Positions 53,616 to 62,709 of a DNA stretch of 64,000 bases are shown one piece after another (position 1 is the stretch's first letter; each line of letters opens with the position of its first letter). The stretch spans positions 496,001 through 560,000 of the forward strand of contig NZ_CTEI01000001.1 of NCBI RefSeq assembly GCF_001368815.1. Reading direction: 5' to 3'. Below the pieces are notes generated by a model. The model was not told the origin of the DNA. It saw only the letters and a list, made by a program, of their open reading frames with translations, and did no database searches. The stretch comes from Paraliobacillus sp. PM-2. GTDB lineage: Bacteria > Bacillota > Bacilli > Bacillales > Amphibacillaceae. The position numbers were made by a program, and so were the translations under genes.

Positions 53616-53660
53616 GCTAGCACTATCAGCATTTCATCAAATGAATTAAATATAAATTAA

Positions 53661-54791
53661 TTAACTTTTCAAGGAAAAAAAGATACTTGCACATTATTTA
53701 AAGATTCGGGTTACCAAACAGGATATATTGGTAAATGGCACCTTGCTGGAGAAGAACCTGTAACAGAACCGAATCGTGGTGGATATGATTATTGGCTTGG
53801 ATCTGAGCTACTTGAATTCTCATCAGATGCATATGATACAGTACTTTTTAATAACGAAAATGAAGAAGTAAAACTCCCTGGTTATCGCGTAGATGCAATG
53901 ACAGATGCCGCAATTAGATATATTGATAAGAATAAGGAAAATCAGTTTTTTATGTTTTTATCGTTTTTAGAGCCACATCATCAAAATCATACAGATAATT
54001 ATCCAGCTCCAAATATATATAGGGATAAATTTGTCGGCAGTTGGACACCGCCTGATTTAGAATCATTAGATGGTACTGCACCTCAACATCTTCCAGGATA
54101 CTATGGCATGGTGAAGCGTTTGGATGATGCGCTTGGAAGAATTATGGATACACTTGAAAGTTTGCATCTTGATAAAAATACTATCGTACTTTTCACCTCT
54201 GACCACGGGAACCATTTTAAAACTAGAAATGGAGAATATAAAAGATCGCCACATGATAGTTCGATCCGTGTACCTACTGCATTTTACGGTTCCATCTTTC
54301 ATGGTGGTGGGACGATTGATAAATTAGTTAGTTTAGTAGATTTACCTCCAACATTACTTGATGCCTGTGGGATTGCAGTTCCTAAAGAAATGGAAGGAAA
54401 TTCAATCGTGCCGCTTGTACAAAGGAAAGAGAAAGAATGGCCAGAAGATATTTTTGTTCAAATTAGTGAGTCGCAGATTGGACGCGCAATACGAACGGAT
54501 CGTTGGAAATATGCAGTTTATGCTAAAGATAAAGATGGTACAGAAGCACCGAGTTCAGACACATATGAAGAATTGTATTTATACGATCTACATGCCGATC
54601 CATATGAATTAACAAATTTAGTAGGAATAAATGCTTATCGTTCGATTGCTGATCAATTAAAGGATAGGATGCTTAAATATATTGAAAATATCGAGGGTGA
54701 ATATCCAGTGATTCATAATGCCCCACCACGTGAATCCGGCCAACGAAGAGCTACAAAGCAAGAAATTTTTGAGGATCACTGGAAAGAGTAA
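53661..54791 (+). pseudogene. Sulfatase family protein lacking its N-terminus
   Basis: The open frame from 53661 begins in the middle of a sulfatase: FKDSGYQTGYIGKWHLAGEE is the conserved segment about 100 residues into such proteins. Later motifs are present: FLSFLEPHHQN, NTIVLFTSDHGNHF (metal site) and SLVDLPPTLLDACGI. The missing part includes the CxPSR formylglycine site and the first metal ligands, so the protein would be inactive. The break lies close to REP-like units. Codon use elsewhere looks normal, suggesting recent loss. Confidence 0.8.
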
Positions 54792-54796
54792 GTAGT

Positions 54797-54829
54797 GGTG
54801 CATGTGGTCAATCCCCAATTTTTCGGACA
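54797..54829 (+). repeat. REP-like remnant after the sulfatase remnant
   Basis: GTGGTGCATGTGGTCAATCC then CCAATTTTTCGGACA resembles the GGTGCCTGTCACCACCC...TTTTGTCG pattern loosely. An AACTTCG/CGAAGTT hairpin (54835-54854) follows. Confidence 0.4.
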
Positions 54830-54966
54830 CTAAAAACTTCGACAAATCGAAGTTTAATAGGCTTCATAACCCTTTGACGCTAAATTAACTAAATTTATTT
54901 TATATTTTGAGTTAAATATGCTTATAATGTATAATTAGATAAAAAAAAAGGGTAGAAGGTGTTAAA

Positions 54967-56097
54967 TTGGTAAAGAGAGGTATATCTAAACTTCCAATCA
55001 GTGTAAAAATAGACGAAGCTTTACAAATATTAGAGATCTTATCACAAGTAAATCATAAAATAGGCCGACTTGAGGAAAAATTTAATCACTCCATTGTAAG
55101 TGAAGCCCTTGTTCAAATCTTATCATTGAGTGAATCGGTTGAATCAACAAGAATTGAAGGCACGCAGGTTACCTTTACGGATATGGTGGAAGAACAAAAT
55201 GATCATAAACCACGTTGGGAAATTAAAGAGGTCGATAATTATCAACGTGCTCTTCAAGAAGGATATGAGCGAATTAGAAATGGTTATCCGATATCTTCTA
55301 GATTGATAAAGGAATTACATGAAATTCTGATGCAAGATGCGCGGGGTTCAACGCAATCTTCTGGAGCATACAGAAAAGTTCAAAACTTTATAGGACCAAC
55401 TAATCGAATAGAGGATGCAACATATATTCCTGTTTCAGCAGAAAAGATTGATGAGTTCATGGAGAATTTGGAGTATTTTATTAATCATCATCCGTATAAT
55501 GAAAAATTATCTACCAGTCATATAACCGAAAAAGGGTATATATTTAATGAAGATGCGAATCCATTTATAAAGACAGCAATTATGCACGCTCAGTTTGAAT
55601 CCATCCATCCATTCTTAGACGGAAACGGTCGTCTTGGTCGCATTTTGATTGTGCTATCTTTGATGGAATCAAAGGTTATTACCCAACCGATCTTTTTTGT
55701 AAGTGAAGAATTGGAGAAAGAACGTGCAAGATATTATGATATGTTAAATGGAGTGAGAGGAGACGTACCTAAATGGGGAGACTGGATTTTATTTTTTATT
55801 AATGCTTGTAATAGAATGGCTGAACGAATTAATAGAAAGCTGGAGCATGCTGAAACCTTAGCTAAGAAAGGGTTATCACTTTGTGAATTGAGCTCAGAAA
55901 GAAAGGTTTGGTTGTATACATTTTCTGATCCATTTACCAATGCTAAAAAGGTTTCTGAAAAACTTGATATTTCTGCTAATACCGCTAGAAAAGCTTTACA
56001 TTCTTTGGTCGAAAAGAAGTTATTATTTACGGATTCAGAAGTGAGACGAAATAAAAAGTACCGCAATTATGACTTGATGAGAATATTGAGGGATTAA
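54967..56097 (+). CDS. Fic-domain protein, class II (self-inhibited)
   Basis: The protein has 376 residues. The Fic core HPFLDGNGRLGR begins at His214. An N-terminal STRIEG (60-65) matches the (S/T)xxxE(G/N) inhibitory helix of class II Fic proteins, and residues about 110-145 hold the flap region. A winged-helix domain ends the protein (SEKLDISANTARKALHSLVEKKLL). Such proteins transfer AMP to target proteins and may also remove it. The target is unknown. GGTAGAAGGTG precedes the TTG start. No antitoxin gene is adjacent, in line with self-inhibition. Confidence 0.88.
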   Translation: MVKRGISKLPISVKIDEALQILEILSQVNHKIGRLEEKFNHSIVSEALVQILSLSESVESTRIEGTQVTFTDMVEEQNDHKPRWEIKEVDNYQRALQEGYERIRNGYPISSRLIKELHEILMQDARGSTQSSGAYRKVQNFIGPTNRIEDATYIPVSAEKIDEFMENLEYFINHHPYNEKLSTSHITEKGYIFNEDANPFIKTAIMHAQFESIHPFLDGNGRLGRILIVLSLMESKVITQPIFFVSEELEKERARYYDMLNGVRGDVPKWGDWILFFINACNRMAERINRKLEHAETLAKKGLSLCELSSERKVWLYTFSDPFTNAKKVSEKLDISANTARKALHSLVEKKLLFTDSEVRRNKKYRNYDLMRILRD

Positions 56098-56219
56098 AAT
56101 GAGGATTCTGTCACCGCATAGTTTGCAGCTGATAACTACTGGGATTAAAAAGATGGCATGGCGGTTGAGGAAGAAAGGAAAACCTCGTAAGAAGTAATAG
56201 TGAATAGAAAAGGTGAAAT

Positions 56220-56272
56220 AACCCACTGAGTTTAGCGTATCGTTTTTAATACAGCTACTTAGTGGGTTTTGT
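56220..56272 (+). terminator. Terminator after the Fic gene
   Basis: AACCCACT (56220-56227) pairs with AGTGGGTT (56261-56268), with a further GAGT/ACTT match inside and TTTT after it. Confidence 0.6.
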
Positions 56273-56277
56273 CGTTT

Positions 56278-56448
56278 ATATCAGGCAAAGCATTCACACA
56301 AGAAATAATAGGTGATAGAACAACATCTATGATAGTAATTACCTCTCAAACAGGTGATGAGCAGACATATACGTTTACTTTTGAAAAATCTGTTGATATT
56401 CCTGAAAGAAGCTTAATTGCTCCATTACACGATGGATTCAATAAATAA
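56278..56448 (+). pseudogene. C-terminal fragment of an unrecognised, probably secreted protein
   Basis: The frame reads SGKAFTQEIIGDRTTSMIVI, then TSQTGDEQTYTFTFEKSVDI and ends at 56448. The beta-rich pattern resembles the last domain of a surface or carbohydrate-active enzyme. No start or upstream part exists. The stretch after it up to about 56630 holds no gene that I can support. Confidence 0.4.
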
Positions 56449-56651
56449 CGAAACTATAAAAGATGAAGCTGAAATGCTTAAGGTGCTTGGCAATTGTTAC
56501 TGCCCAATTATTACCCGGGACGGAAAGGGTAAGTGGCATGTTCTTTTGAAATCCATCACAGCTGCATATAGCGTTTTTTATTTGAATTTTAATCCAAATT
56601 ACTATTTTTAAAAAAATGATAAATTTTTTTCGACAAGTATTGACAAACTGT

Positions 56652-56665
56652 TGAAAACGCTTTAA
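56652..56665 (+). promoter_or_regulatory. Candidate CcpA (cre) site
   Basis: TGAAAACGCTTTAA matches the cre consensus TGWAANCGNTNWCA with one mismatch. It lies about 40 bases upstream of the -10 of the galactosamine-type operon, suggesting carbon catabolite control. Confidence 0.6.
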
Positions 56666-56684
56666 AATTCTATTTGTATTAACT

Positions 56685-56710
56685 GGTTATAACATGTTAC
56701 AACCTATAAT
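56685..56710 (+). promoter_or_regulatory. Operator palindrome and -10 of the GntR-led operon
   Basis: GGTTATAACATGTTACAACC (56685-56704) is a nearly perfect 20-bp palindrome. It directly abuts TATAAT at 56705-56710. A GntR/HutC-type repressor bound there would block the promoter. Confidence 0.65.
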
Positions 56711-56733
56711 GACAAGTTTGAAGGTGAAAAGGT

Positions 56734-57459
56734 ATGGTTGATAAAAATAGCTCTGTTCCTTTGTATAGTCAACTTGTTGATCTGCTTATTAATGAGATCA
56801 CAGAAAATTTAGAGCCAAATAGTAAGATGATGTCAGAAAGAGAAATATGTGAAAGATATGATTTAAGTAGGACGACTGTAAGATTGGCTCTAGGTGAATT
56901 AGAGAATTTAGGGTACATTTACAAGCAACATGGAAAAGGAACATTTGTATCAGAGGGTATTAGAGATAGAAAGAATTTATTAGAAAGTTATAGTTTTACA
57001 GATTACATGCGTCAGTTAAACAAAGAACCAAAGACAATGGTAGTTGCATTTGAAGAAGTACCCTTATATAGACATATTGCCCAGGTATTAGGGGTAAGAG
57101 AAGGGGAATTAGCCTACCGCATGGAAAGAATTAGATATGCAGATGACGTACCGATGATGTTTGAAGTTAGTTATATACCTGAATATCTATTTAAATCCTT
57201 GAGTATAGAAATGTTATATAAAAAGCCTTTATATGAGGTTTTTAGAGAGGACTATCGACAGGATGTGGCAGTTGCTGATGAAGAGTTTGCTGCTAGTATT
57301 ATGACAGATAAAGAATCCAAGTTACTAGAAACGATGACAGACGCACTGTGTTTACGGATTCAACGAAAATCTTATAATAAGCAAAACATCATGATCGAAT
57401 ACACGGTAAGTGTTGCGAAAAATGATGAGTTTGTATATAGAGTTAGACATTCAAGATAA
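56734..57459 (+). CDS. GntR/HutC-family regulator with UTRA domain
   Basis: The protein has 241 residues. The winged helix (about 10-75) has MMSEREICERYDLSRTTVRLALGELENLGYI and KQHGKGTFV. The UTRA sensor (about 90-235) has LESYSFTDYMRQLNKEP, YRMERIRYADDVPMMFEVSYIP and MIEYTVSVAKNDEF. It should bind an amino-sugar or sugar phosphate and control the operon from the palindrome at 56685. It is the first gene of the PTS operon; AAGGTGAAAAGGT lies before the ATG. Confidence 0.88.
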   Translation: MVDKNSSVPLYSQLVDLLINEITENLEPNSKMMSEREICERYDLSRTTVRLALGELENLGYIYKQHGKGTFVSEGIRDRKNLLESYSFTDYMRQLNKEPKTMVVAFEEVPLYRHIAQVLGVREGELAYRMERIRYADDVPMMFEVSYIPEYLFKSLSIEMLYKKPLYEVFREDYRQDVAVADEEFAASIMTDKESKLLETMTDALCLRIQRKSYNKQNIMIEYTVSVAKNDEFVYRVRHSR

Positions 57460-57478
57460 AAGAAAGTGGGGACATCTT

Positions 57479-57901
57479 ATGATAGGAATAGTGATAAGTG
57501 GTCATGGTCAATTTGCTTCAGGAATTTATTCATCTATACAATTAATCGCAGGTGAACAACAAGAAATGAAAGCGGTTGACTTCAAAGAAGGAATGAATGT
57601 AGAGAGTTTAAAAAGCGCATTAAATCATGCGGTAGAAGAGGTAGAACAAGGTGATGGCGTGGTTATATTTACAGATATACCAGGAGGAACACCATTCAAT
57701 CAATCAGTCATTCTATCGACAGAAAAGAATAACATTAAAGTCATTGCTGGGACAAATTTACCTGCGATCTTAGACGGTGTATTTAGTCGTAATAGTGGAT
57801 TAGAAGCATTTACTAGTAAAGTGATCGAATCAGGTCAATCTGGTCTGCAAATGTATAAAACGAAGGAAAAACAAGAGACAGACGAAGAAAATGGAATTTA
57901 A
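57479..57901 (+). CDS. PTS mannose-family EIIA (AgaF-like)
   Basis: From ATG 57479 the protein has 140 residues. The phosphohistidine is His9 in VISGHGQFASG. VVIFTDIPGGTPFNQSVIL is the conserved mannose-type EIIA segment. It passes phosphate to the EIIB at 59138. The same frame could extend upstream to 57410, but that would overlap the regulator, and GTGGGGAC supports 57479. The gene order EIIA, AgaS-like, EIIB, EIIC, EIID points to N-acetylgalactosamine or galactosamine uptake. Confidence 0.88.
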   Translation: MIGIVISGHGQFASGIYSSIQLIAGEQQEMKAVDFKEGMNVESLKSALNHAVEEVEQGDGVVIFTDIPGGTPFNQSVILSTEKNNIKVIAGTNLPAILDGVFSRNSGLEAFTSKVIESGQSGLQMYKTKEKQETDEENGI

Positions 57902-57914
57902 TAAGGAGGTTAAC

Positions 57915-59084
57915 ATGTATAACTTATCTGAAGAGAAATTAAAATCAATGGGTGCTTCGATCACAACAGCAGAAATTAAACAGCAGCCAGACTTATGGAA
58001 AGAAGCTTATGCACGTTATACCGAAAAAAAAGAAAGCATTAAAAACTATCTTAGTGAGATTGAAAGTAAACATGAAAGAATTCGCGTGATATTCACTGGT
58101 GCTGGTACTTCTGCTTATGTCGGAGATACGATTCTTCCTTATTTAAAGGAAAAAGGGAATGAGCATAAATGGGACTTCCTTAGTATTCCAACAACGACGT
58201 TAGTATCTAATCCGTATCAGTTTTTAAAAGAAGATATACCAACTATATTAGTATCGTTTGCTAGAAGTGGGAATAGCCCTGAAAGTGTAGCATCAGTGGA
58301 ATTAGCTAAAGAAATTGTAACCGATTTTTATCAAATAACGATTACTTGTGCAGCGGATGGAAAGCTGGCAAGAAGTGTAGCAGGCGATGATAAAAATCTT
58401 TTACTATTAATGCCAGAAAAATCAAATGATCAAGGTTTTGCCATGACAGGAAGCTTCACTTGTATGACATTAACTGCTTTACTCGTATTCGATTCTTTAA
58501 CCGATGGAGAAGAACAAGGTTTAGTAGACCTAATCAGTGATATGGGTGAAAGCGTTGTAAAAAGAGAAGCGGAAATTCAAGATATGATTGACTCACCGTT
58601 TAATAGAATCATTTATTTAGGGTCGGGAAGCTTGGAAGGCTTAACTAGAGAAGCACAATTAAAAGTATTAGAACTAACTGCTGGTAAAACAGCAACGAAT
58701 TTTGATTCTTCCCTTGGATTCCGTCATGGACCAAAATCATTTGTTAATGAAGATACGGTAGCCTTTGTTTTCATTTCGAATAACAGCTATACACGAAAAT
58801 ACGACATGGATATGTTGAATGAATTAAGACAAGACGATACGGCAAGACGCATTTGTGCGATTTCCGTTGTCGGTGAAGCGAATGATCAAGGAGATTGCTT
58901 TACTTTTAAACAAAAAGCGCAGCATGTACCAGATGCTTATTTAGCACTTCCGTATGTCATGTTTGCACAAACGATTTCTTTATTAGCTTCAGTGAAAGTT
59001 GGTAATACACCAGACACACCATCACCTACTGGTACAGTTAATCGGGTTGTTAAAGGTGTAACGATTCATGAGTATCAAAAATAA
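57915..59084 (+). CDS. agaS: AgaS-like SIS-domain isomerase/deaminase
   Basis: From ATG 57915 the protein has 389 residues. Two SIS domains are visible: RVIFTGAGTSAYVGDTI with ILVSFARSGNSPESVASVEL, and NRIIYLGSGSLEGLTREAQLKVLELTAGK. FDSSLGFRHGPKSFV is the conserved C-terminal catalytic region. AgaS converts galactosamine-6-phosphate to tagatose-6-phosphate plus ammonia. AAGGAGGT at 57903-57910 sets the start. The PTS genes around it supply the phosphorylated substrate, and LacD downstream handles the product after a second phosphorylation. Confidence 0.85.
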   Translation: MYNLSEEKLKSMGASITTAEIKQQPDLWKEAYARYTEKKESIKNYLSEIESKHERIRVIFTGAGTSAYVGDTILPYLKEKGNEHKWDFLSIPTTTLVSNPYQFLKEDIPTILVSFARSGNSPESVASVELAKEIVTDFYQITITCAADGKLARSVAGDDKNLLLLMPEKSNDQGFAMTGSFTCMTLTALLVFDSLTDGEEQGLVDLISDMGESVVKREAEIQDMIDSPFNRIIYLGSGSLEGLTREAQLKVLELTAGKTATNFDSSLGFRHGPKSFVNEDTVAFVFISNNSYTRKYDMDMLNELRQDDTARRICAISVVGEANDQGDCFTFKQKAQHVPDAYLALPYVMFAQTISLLASVKVGNTPDTPSPTGTVNRVVKGVTIHEYQK

Positions 59085-59137
59085 TGAAAGCAAAATAGCA
59101 ATAAAACAATTAAATAAATTTAGAGGAGTGATTTGTA

Positions 59138-59617
59138 ATGGGAACACCAAACATTTTGTTAACAAGAATTGATAATCGTTTAATACATGGACAAGTAGGA
59201 ATGACATGGACCAACACGCTAGGTGCGAATCTAGTAGTTGTGGCAAATGATGAGGTTGCTGAGGATGATGTTCAACAAAATTTGATGGATATGGTTCTTC
59301 CAGACACCGCACAAAGTCGTTATTTCACAATAGAAAAAACGATTCGTATCATTGAAAAAGCAGCTCCACGCCAAAAAATTCTTTTGGTGGTGAGAACTCC
59401 ACAGGATGCTTTAAGACTAGTGGAAGGAGGGGTGCCTATAAAAGAAATTAATGTAGGAAATATTCATTTTGCTGAAGGAAAGAAACAAATTTCACCAACC
59501 GTTTCACTAGATGAAAAGGACATTGAGACATTTAAGAAGTTAAATGAGCTAGGTGTTGAACTGGAAGTAAGAGGTATTCCAAATGAAAGCGGATTCGACT
59601 TAATGTCAAAAATTTAA
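59138..59617 (+). CDS. PTS mannose-family EIIB (AgaV-like)
   Basis: The protein has 159 residues. The phosphohistidine is in TRIDNRLIHGQVGMTW (His about 18). VVVANDEVAEDDVQQNLM and EINVGNIHFAEGKKQIS match mannose/galactosamine-type EIIB. It transfers phosphate from EIIA to the incoming sugar. AGGAGTGATTTGTA precedes the ATG. Its distance of 53 bases from agaS and the same orientation keep it in the operon. Confidence 0.9.
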   Translation: MGTPNILLTRIDNRLIHGQVGMTWTNTLGANLVVVANDEVAEDDVQQNLMDMVLPDTAQSRYFTIEKTIRIIEKAAPRQKILLVVRTPQDALRLVEGGVPIKEINVGNIHFAEGKKQISPTVSLDEKDIETFKKLNELGVELEVRGIPNESGFDLMSKI

Positions 59618-59668
59618 TGAGTCGTAGATTCGGCTAGTGAAAAGGTTAAAAAGCGAGGAGGATGAAAC

Positions 59669-60454
59669 ATGTTAATGGAGGCATTACTGATTGGTCTTTG
59701 GGCAGGTATTGCTGGGGTTGATCAGTTTAACGGTTTGACGCACTTACATCGACCAATTGTCGCAGGTGCTGTTATAGGTTTGATACTTGGTGACTTACAA
59801 ACAGGTCTGATTGCAGGTGCTACATTAGAATTGGTTTGGGCAGGAATGGTACCGCTCGCAGGTGCGCAACCGCCAAACGTAGTTATAGGTGGGGTTATTG
59901 GTACTGCATTCGCGATTTTAGTTGGTGAATCACCTGAAACGGCTGTAGGTATTGCTGTTCCTTTTGCGGTAGCAGCACAAGCTATTATTACATTATTATT
60001 CACTGCTTATTCTCCGATTATGCATAAAATGGATACCTATGCATTAAAAGGGAATACGAGAGCAATAGATAAACTGAACTATTTAGGACCAATATTACTA
60101 TTTATTTTCTTCTTCATTGTTTCCTTTTTACCTATTTATTTTGGGGCAGAAAAGGCAGCAGATGTTGTTGGTTTAATGCCAGAATGGTTAATCAACGGAC
60201 TTACCGTTGCTGGTGGTATTATGCCAGCTGTTGGTTTCGCAATGTTAATGAAAATTATGTTTAAGTGGACTTACGCACCATTTTTCGCCATTGGTTTTGT
60301 TGCGGTAGCCTATTTGGAACTACCAATTTTAGCAGTAGCAATAATTGCGGTAGCTATTGCAGCTTATGATTTCTTCGTTAGTGGAGGAACTCCTAAAGCA
60401 CAAACGGTTAATGAAGGGCCGGCAGATGAGGAGGATTATTCTGATGGGATCTAA
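59669..60454 (+). CDS. PTS mannose-family EIIC (AgaW-like)
   Basis: The protein has 261 residues and about seven to eight membrane segments. GLWAGIAGVDQFNGLTHLHR, AGATLELVWAGMVPLAGAQPPN and GGIMPAVGFAMLMKI are conserved in mannose-family EIIC. It forms the sugar channel with EIID. GAGGAGGATGAAAC gives a strong ribosome site. The end overlaps the EIID start by 11 bases. Confidence 0.9.
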   Translation: MLMEALLIGLWAGIAGVDQFNGLTHLHRPIVAGAVIGLILGDLQTGLIAGATLELVWAGMVPLAGAQPPNVVIGGVIGTAFAILVGESPETAVGIAVPFAVAAQAIITLLFTAYSPIMHKMDTYALKGNTRAIDKLNYLGPILLFIFFFIVSFLPIYFGAEKAADVVGLMPEWLINGLTVAGGIMPAVGFAMLMKIMFKWTYAPFFAIGFVAVAYLELPILAVAIIAVAIAAYDFFVSGGTPKAQTVNEGPADEEDYSDGI

Positions 60455-61298
60455 AGAACAAGAGCTAATAAACAAAGAAGAATATATAAGAGATGATTAC
60501 AATGATCCAACTGCTGAAAAAGTACTTACAAAGAAAGATTTAAATAAGATGGTCTGGCGTTCTCTATTTTTACAAGCTTCTTTTAACTATGAAAGAATGC
60601 AAGCTGGTGGCTGGTTATACAGTATCTTACCAGGTTTGAAAAAAATTCATAAAGACAAAGATGATCTTAAAGTTGCGATGCTAGATCATATGCAATTCTT
60701 TAATACGCATCCGTTTCTTATTACTTTTGTTCAATCTATCATTCTAGCAATGGAAGAAGGAAAAGAGAATAGAAGTGCGATTCGTGGTATTAAAGTAGCA
60801 TTAATGGGTCCTTTAGGTGGTATCGGTGACGCTTTATTCTGGTTGACACTCCTTCCGATAACTGGTGGTATAGCCGCCTCGCTCGCCTCTGAAGGAAATA
60901 TAATGGGTCCTATATTATTTTTACTCGCTTTTAACGCCGTACACTTTGGTTTGCGATTTTTCTTAATGCATTATGGATACAAGAAAGGTACCGATGCGAT
61001 TAGTATGCTTAAAGAGGGAACACAAAAAATCTCTCGTGCCGCTTCCATTGTCGGTATAGCTGTTGTAGGTGCGTTAATTGCTTCTTATGTAAACTTCAAA
61101 CTTGATTGGACGATACAAGCTGGGGAAATTCCAGTTAACATTCAAGAAGAAGTGTTAGATTCGATCATGCCAGCATTGCTTCCGCTATTGTACACGATCT
61201 TCTGTTTCTGGTTACTTAAAAAAGGAAGATCACCATTAACACTAATAGGTGTTACGGTAGTAGTCGGGCTTCTAGGTAGTTTAATCGGAATCTTATAA
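60444..61298 (+). CDS. PTS mannose-family EIID (AgaE-like)
   Basis: From ATG 60444 the protein has 284 residues. VWRSLFLQASFNYERMQAGG is the hallmark N-terminal segment of EIID, followed by FFNTHPFLITFVQSIILAMEE and GPLGGIGDALFWLTLLPI. Three to five C-terminal helices complete it. It shapes the sugar-binding channel with EIIC. GAGGAGG at 60428-60434 and overlap with EIIC support this start. A terminator follows its stop. Confidence 0.9.
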   Translation: MGSKEQELINKEEYIRDDYNDPTAEKVLTKKDLNKMVWRSLFLQASFNYERMQAGGWLYSILPGLKKIHKDKDDLKVAMLDHMQFFNTHPFLITFVQSIILAMEEGKENRSAIRGIKVALMGPLGGIGDALFWLTLLPITGGIAASLASEGNIMGPILFLLAFNAVHFGLRFFLMHYGYKKGTDAISMLKEGTQKISRAASIVGIAVVGALIASYVNFKLDWTIQAGEIPVNIQEEVLDSIMPALLPLLYTIFCFWLLKKGRSPLTLIGVTVVVGLLGSLIGIL

Positions 61299-61307
61299 TA
61301 AAAAAAT

Positions 61308-61348
61308 CTATATAAGAAAGGATTTGACTCCCTTTCTTATATAGGTTT
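61308..61348 (+). terminator. Terminator after the PTS genes
   Basis: CTATATAAGAAAGG (61308-61321) and CCTTTCTTATATAG (61331-61344) are perfect reverse complements around a 9-base loop, followed by GTTTT. Confidence 0.8.
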
Positions 61349-61465
61349 TAATCGTATACACATAAAGAAGAAAACATTTAAAGTTTACCAATCATGTATC
61401 TAAATGGTTTACAAACAAATGTAATGCTTTCTTGAATGCAATTTTTAGTACAGCATCTATTTAGC

Positions 61466-61504
61466 GTTAAAGCGACTTTCTAAAATAAAGATTGTCGCTT
61501 TTAA
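61466..61504 (+). repeat. Hairpin in the leader of the tagatose-bisphosphate aldolase gene
   Basis: GTTAAAGCGAC (61466-61476) and GTCGCTTTTAAC (61493-61504) pair with one bulge around a 16-base AT-rich loop. No T run follows. It lies 120 bases before lacD and could be regulatory. Confidence 0.45.
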
Positions 61505-61624
61505 CGTTGATATGATGATGAATAACGAAGAAAATAACAATAGGCACAATGATAATCATTCACTTTGACGATCAGTTTGTTTTGATTAAAGTGGAAAAAA
61601 TTTAACAAACAGGAGCTGTTGACC

Positions 61625-62617
61625 ATGCTAACATTATCAGAAAATAAATATAATGCTTTAAAACGCTTATCAGATGAAAAAGGGGTTATTGGTGCTTTAG
61701 CAATTGACCAAAGAGGTTCATTGAAAAAAATGATCAGTGAAGGTAGTGGGAAAGAGGATGATCAAGGCATCATTCGATTTAAAGAGTTAATTTCAGAAGA
61801 ATTAACACCATATGCGACGTCTATTCTGTTAGACCCTGAATACGGGCTGCCAGCTAGTAAGGTTCGAGATCAAGATGCTGGTTTGTTGTTAGCGTACGAA
61901 AAAACAGGTTATGATGCGACACAACCTGGTCGTTTACCTGATTTATTAGAAGAATGGTCTGTTAGACGTATAAAGGAAGCGGGAGCAGATGCCGTTAAAT
62001 TCTTATTGTATTATGATGTAGATGAAGATGAAGCAATCAATGAATTGAAGCATGTATATATGGAGCGTGTCGGTGCTGAATGTCTGGCAGAGGATATTCC
62101 TTTCTTCTTAGAAATTGTAAGCTATGATGCGACAAACAGTGATGCAAAAGGAAAAGCATTTGCTAAAGTTAAGCCACATAAGGTTAACAAAGCGATGGAA
62201 GAATTCTCAAAGCCTCAATATAATGTAGATGTTTTGAAAGTTGAAGTACCTGTTAACATGAATTATGTTGAAGGGTATGCTTCAGATGAAACAGAAGTGG
62301 TTTATACGAAACAAGAAGCAGCAAACTATTTTAAAGAACAGAGTCAAGCGACACACTTGCCTTTTATCTTCTTAAGTGCGGGAGTTAGTGCGCAATTGTT
62401 TCAAGATACGTTAACTTTTGCAGCCGAGGCTGGATCAACATTTAATGGTGTACTATGTGGGCGTGCTACATGGAAAAATAGTGTCACACCTTTTGCGACT
62501 GAAGGAGAAGAAACCGCACGTCAATGGCTTAAAGATACAGGAAGATCAAACATAGAAGAGTTAAATGTAGTAATCAATCAAACAGCAAAATCTTGGTATG
62601 ATAAAGTAACAAGATAA
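61625..62617 (+). CDS. lacD: Tagatose-1,6-bisphosphate aldolase
   Basis: From ATG 61625 the protein has 330 residues, typical for Lac[44 protein letters not shown] and the [16 protein letters not shown] segment (with the Schiff-base Lys of class I LacD) are family features. [17 protein letters not shown] and [13 protein letters not shown] follow. It splits tagatose-1,6-bisphosphate into glyceraldehyde-3-phosphate and dihydroxyacetone phosphate. CAGGAGCTG sets the start. It completes galactosamine breakdown together with agaS, but no tagatose-6-phosphate kinase gene is next to it. Confidence 0.9.
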   Translation: MLTLSENKYNALKRLSDEKGVIGALAIDQRGSLKKMISEGSGKEDDQGIIRFKELISEELTPYATSILLDPEYGLPASKVRDQDAGLLLAYEKTGYDATQPGRLPDLLEEWSVRRIKEAGADAVKFLLYYDVDEDEAINELKHVYMERVGAECLAEDIPFFLEIVSYDATNSDAKGKAFAKVKPHKVNKAMEEFSKPQYNVDVLKVEVPVNMNYVEGYASDETEVVYTKQEAANYFKEQSQATHLPFIFLSAGVSAQLFQDTLTFAAEAGSTFNGVLCGRATWKNSVTPFATEGEETARQWLKDTGRSNIEELNVVINQTAKSWYDKVTR

Positions 62618-62661
62618 TAAACATGCCACATATTCGTAAGAACGAATCCAATCAGAACATT

Positions 62662-62700
62662 AGCCCAGACCTGTTAAAAGGTTTGGGCTTATTGATTCTT
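62662..62700 (+). terminator. Terminator after lacD
   Basis: AGCCCAGACCT (62662-62672) pairs with AGGTTTGGGCT (62679-62689), one G-U pair included, followed by a T-rich stretch. Confidence 0.75.
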
Positions 62701-62709
62701 ACATCATTT

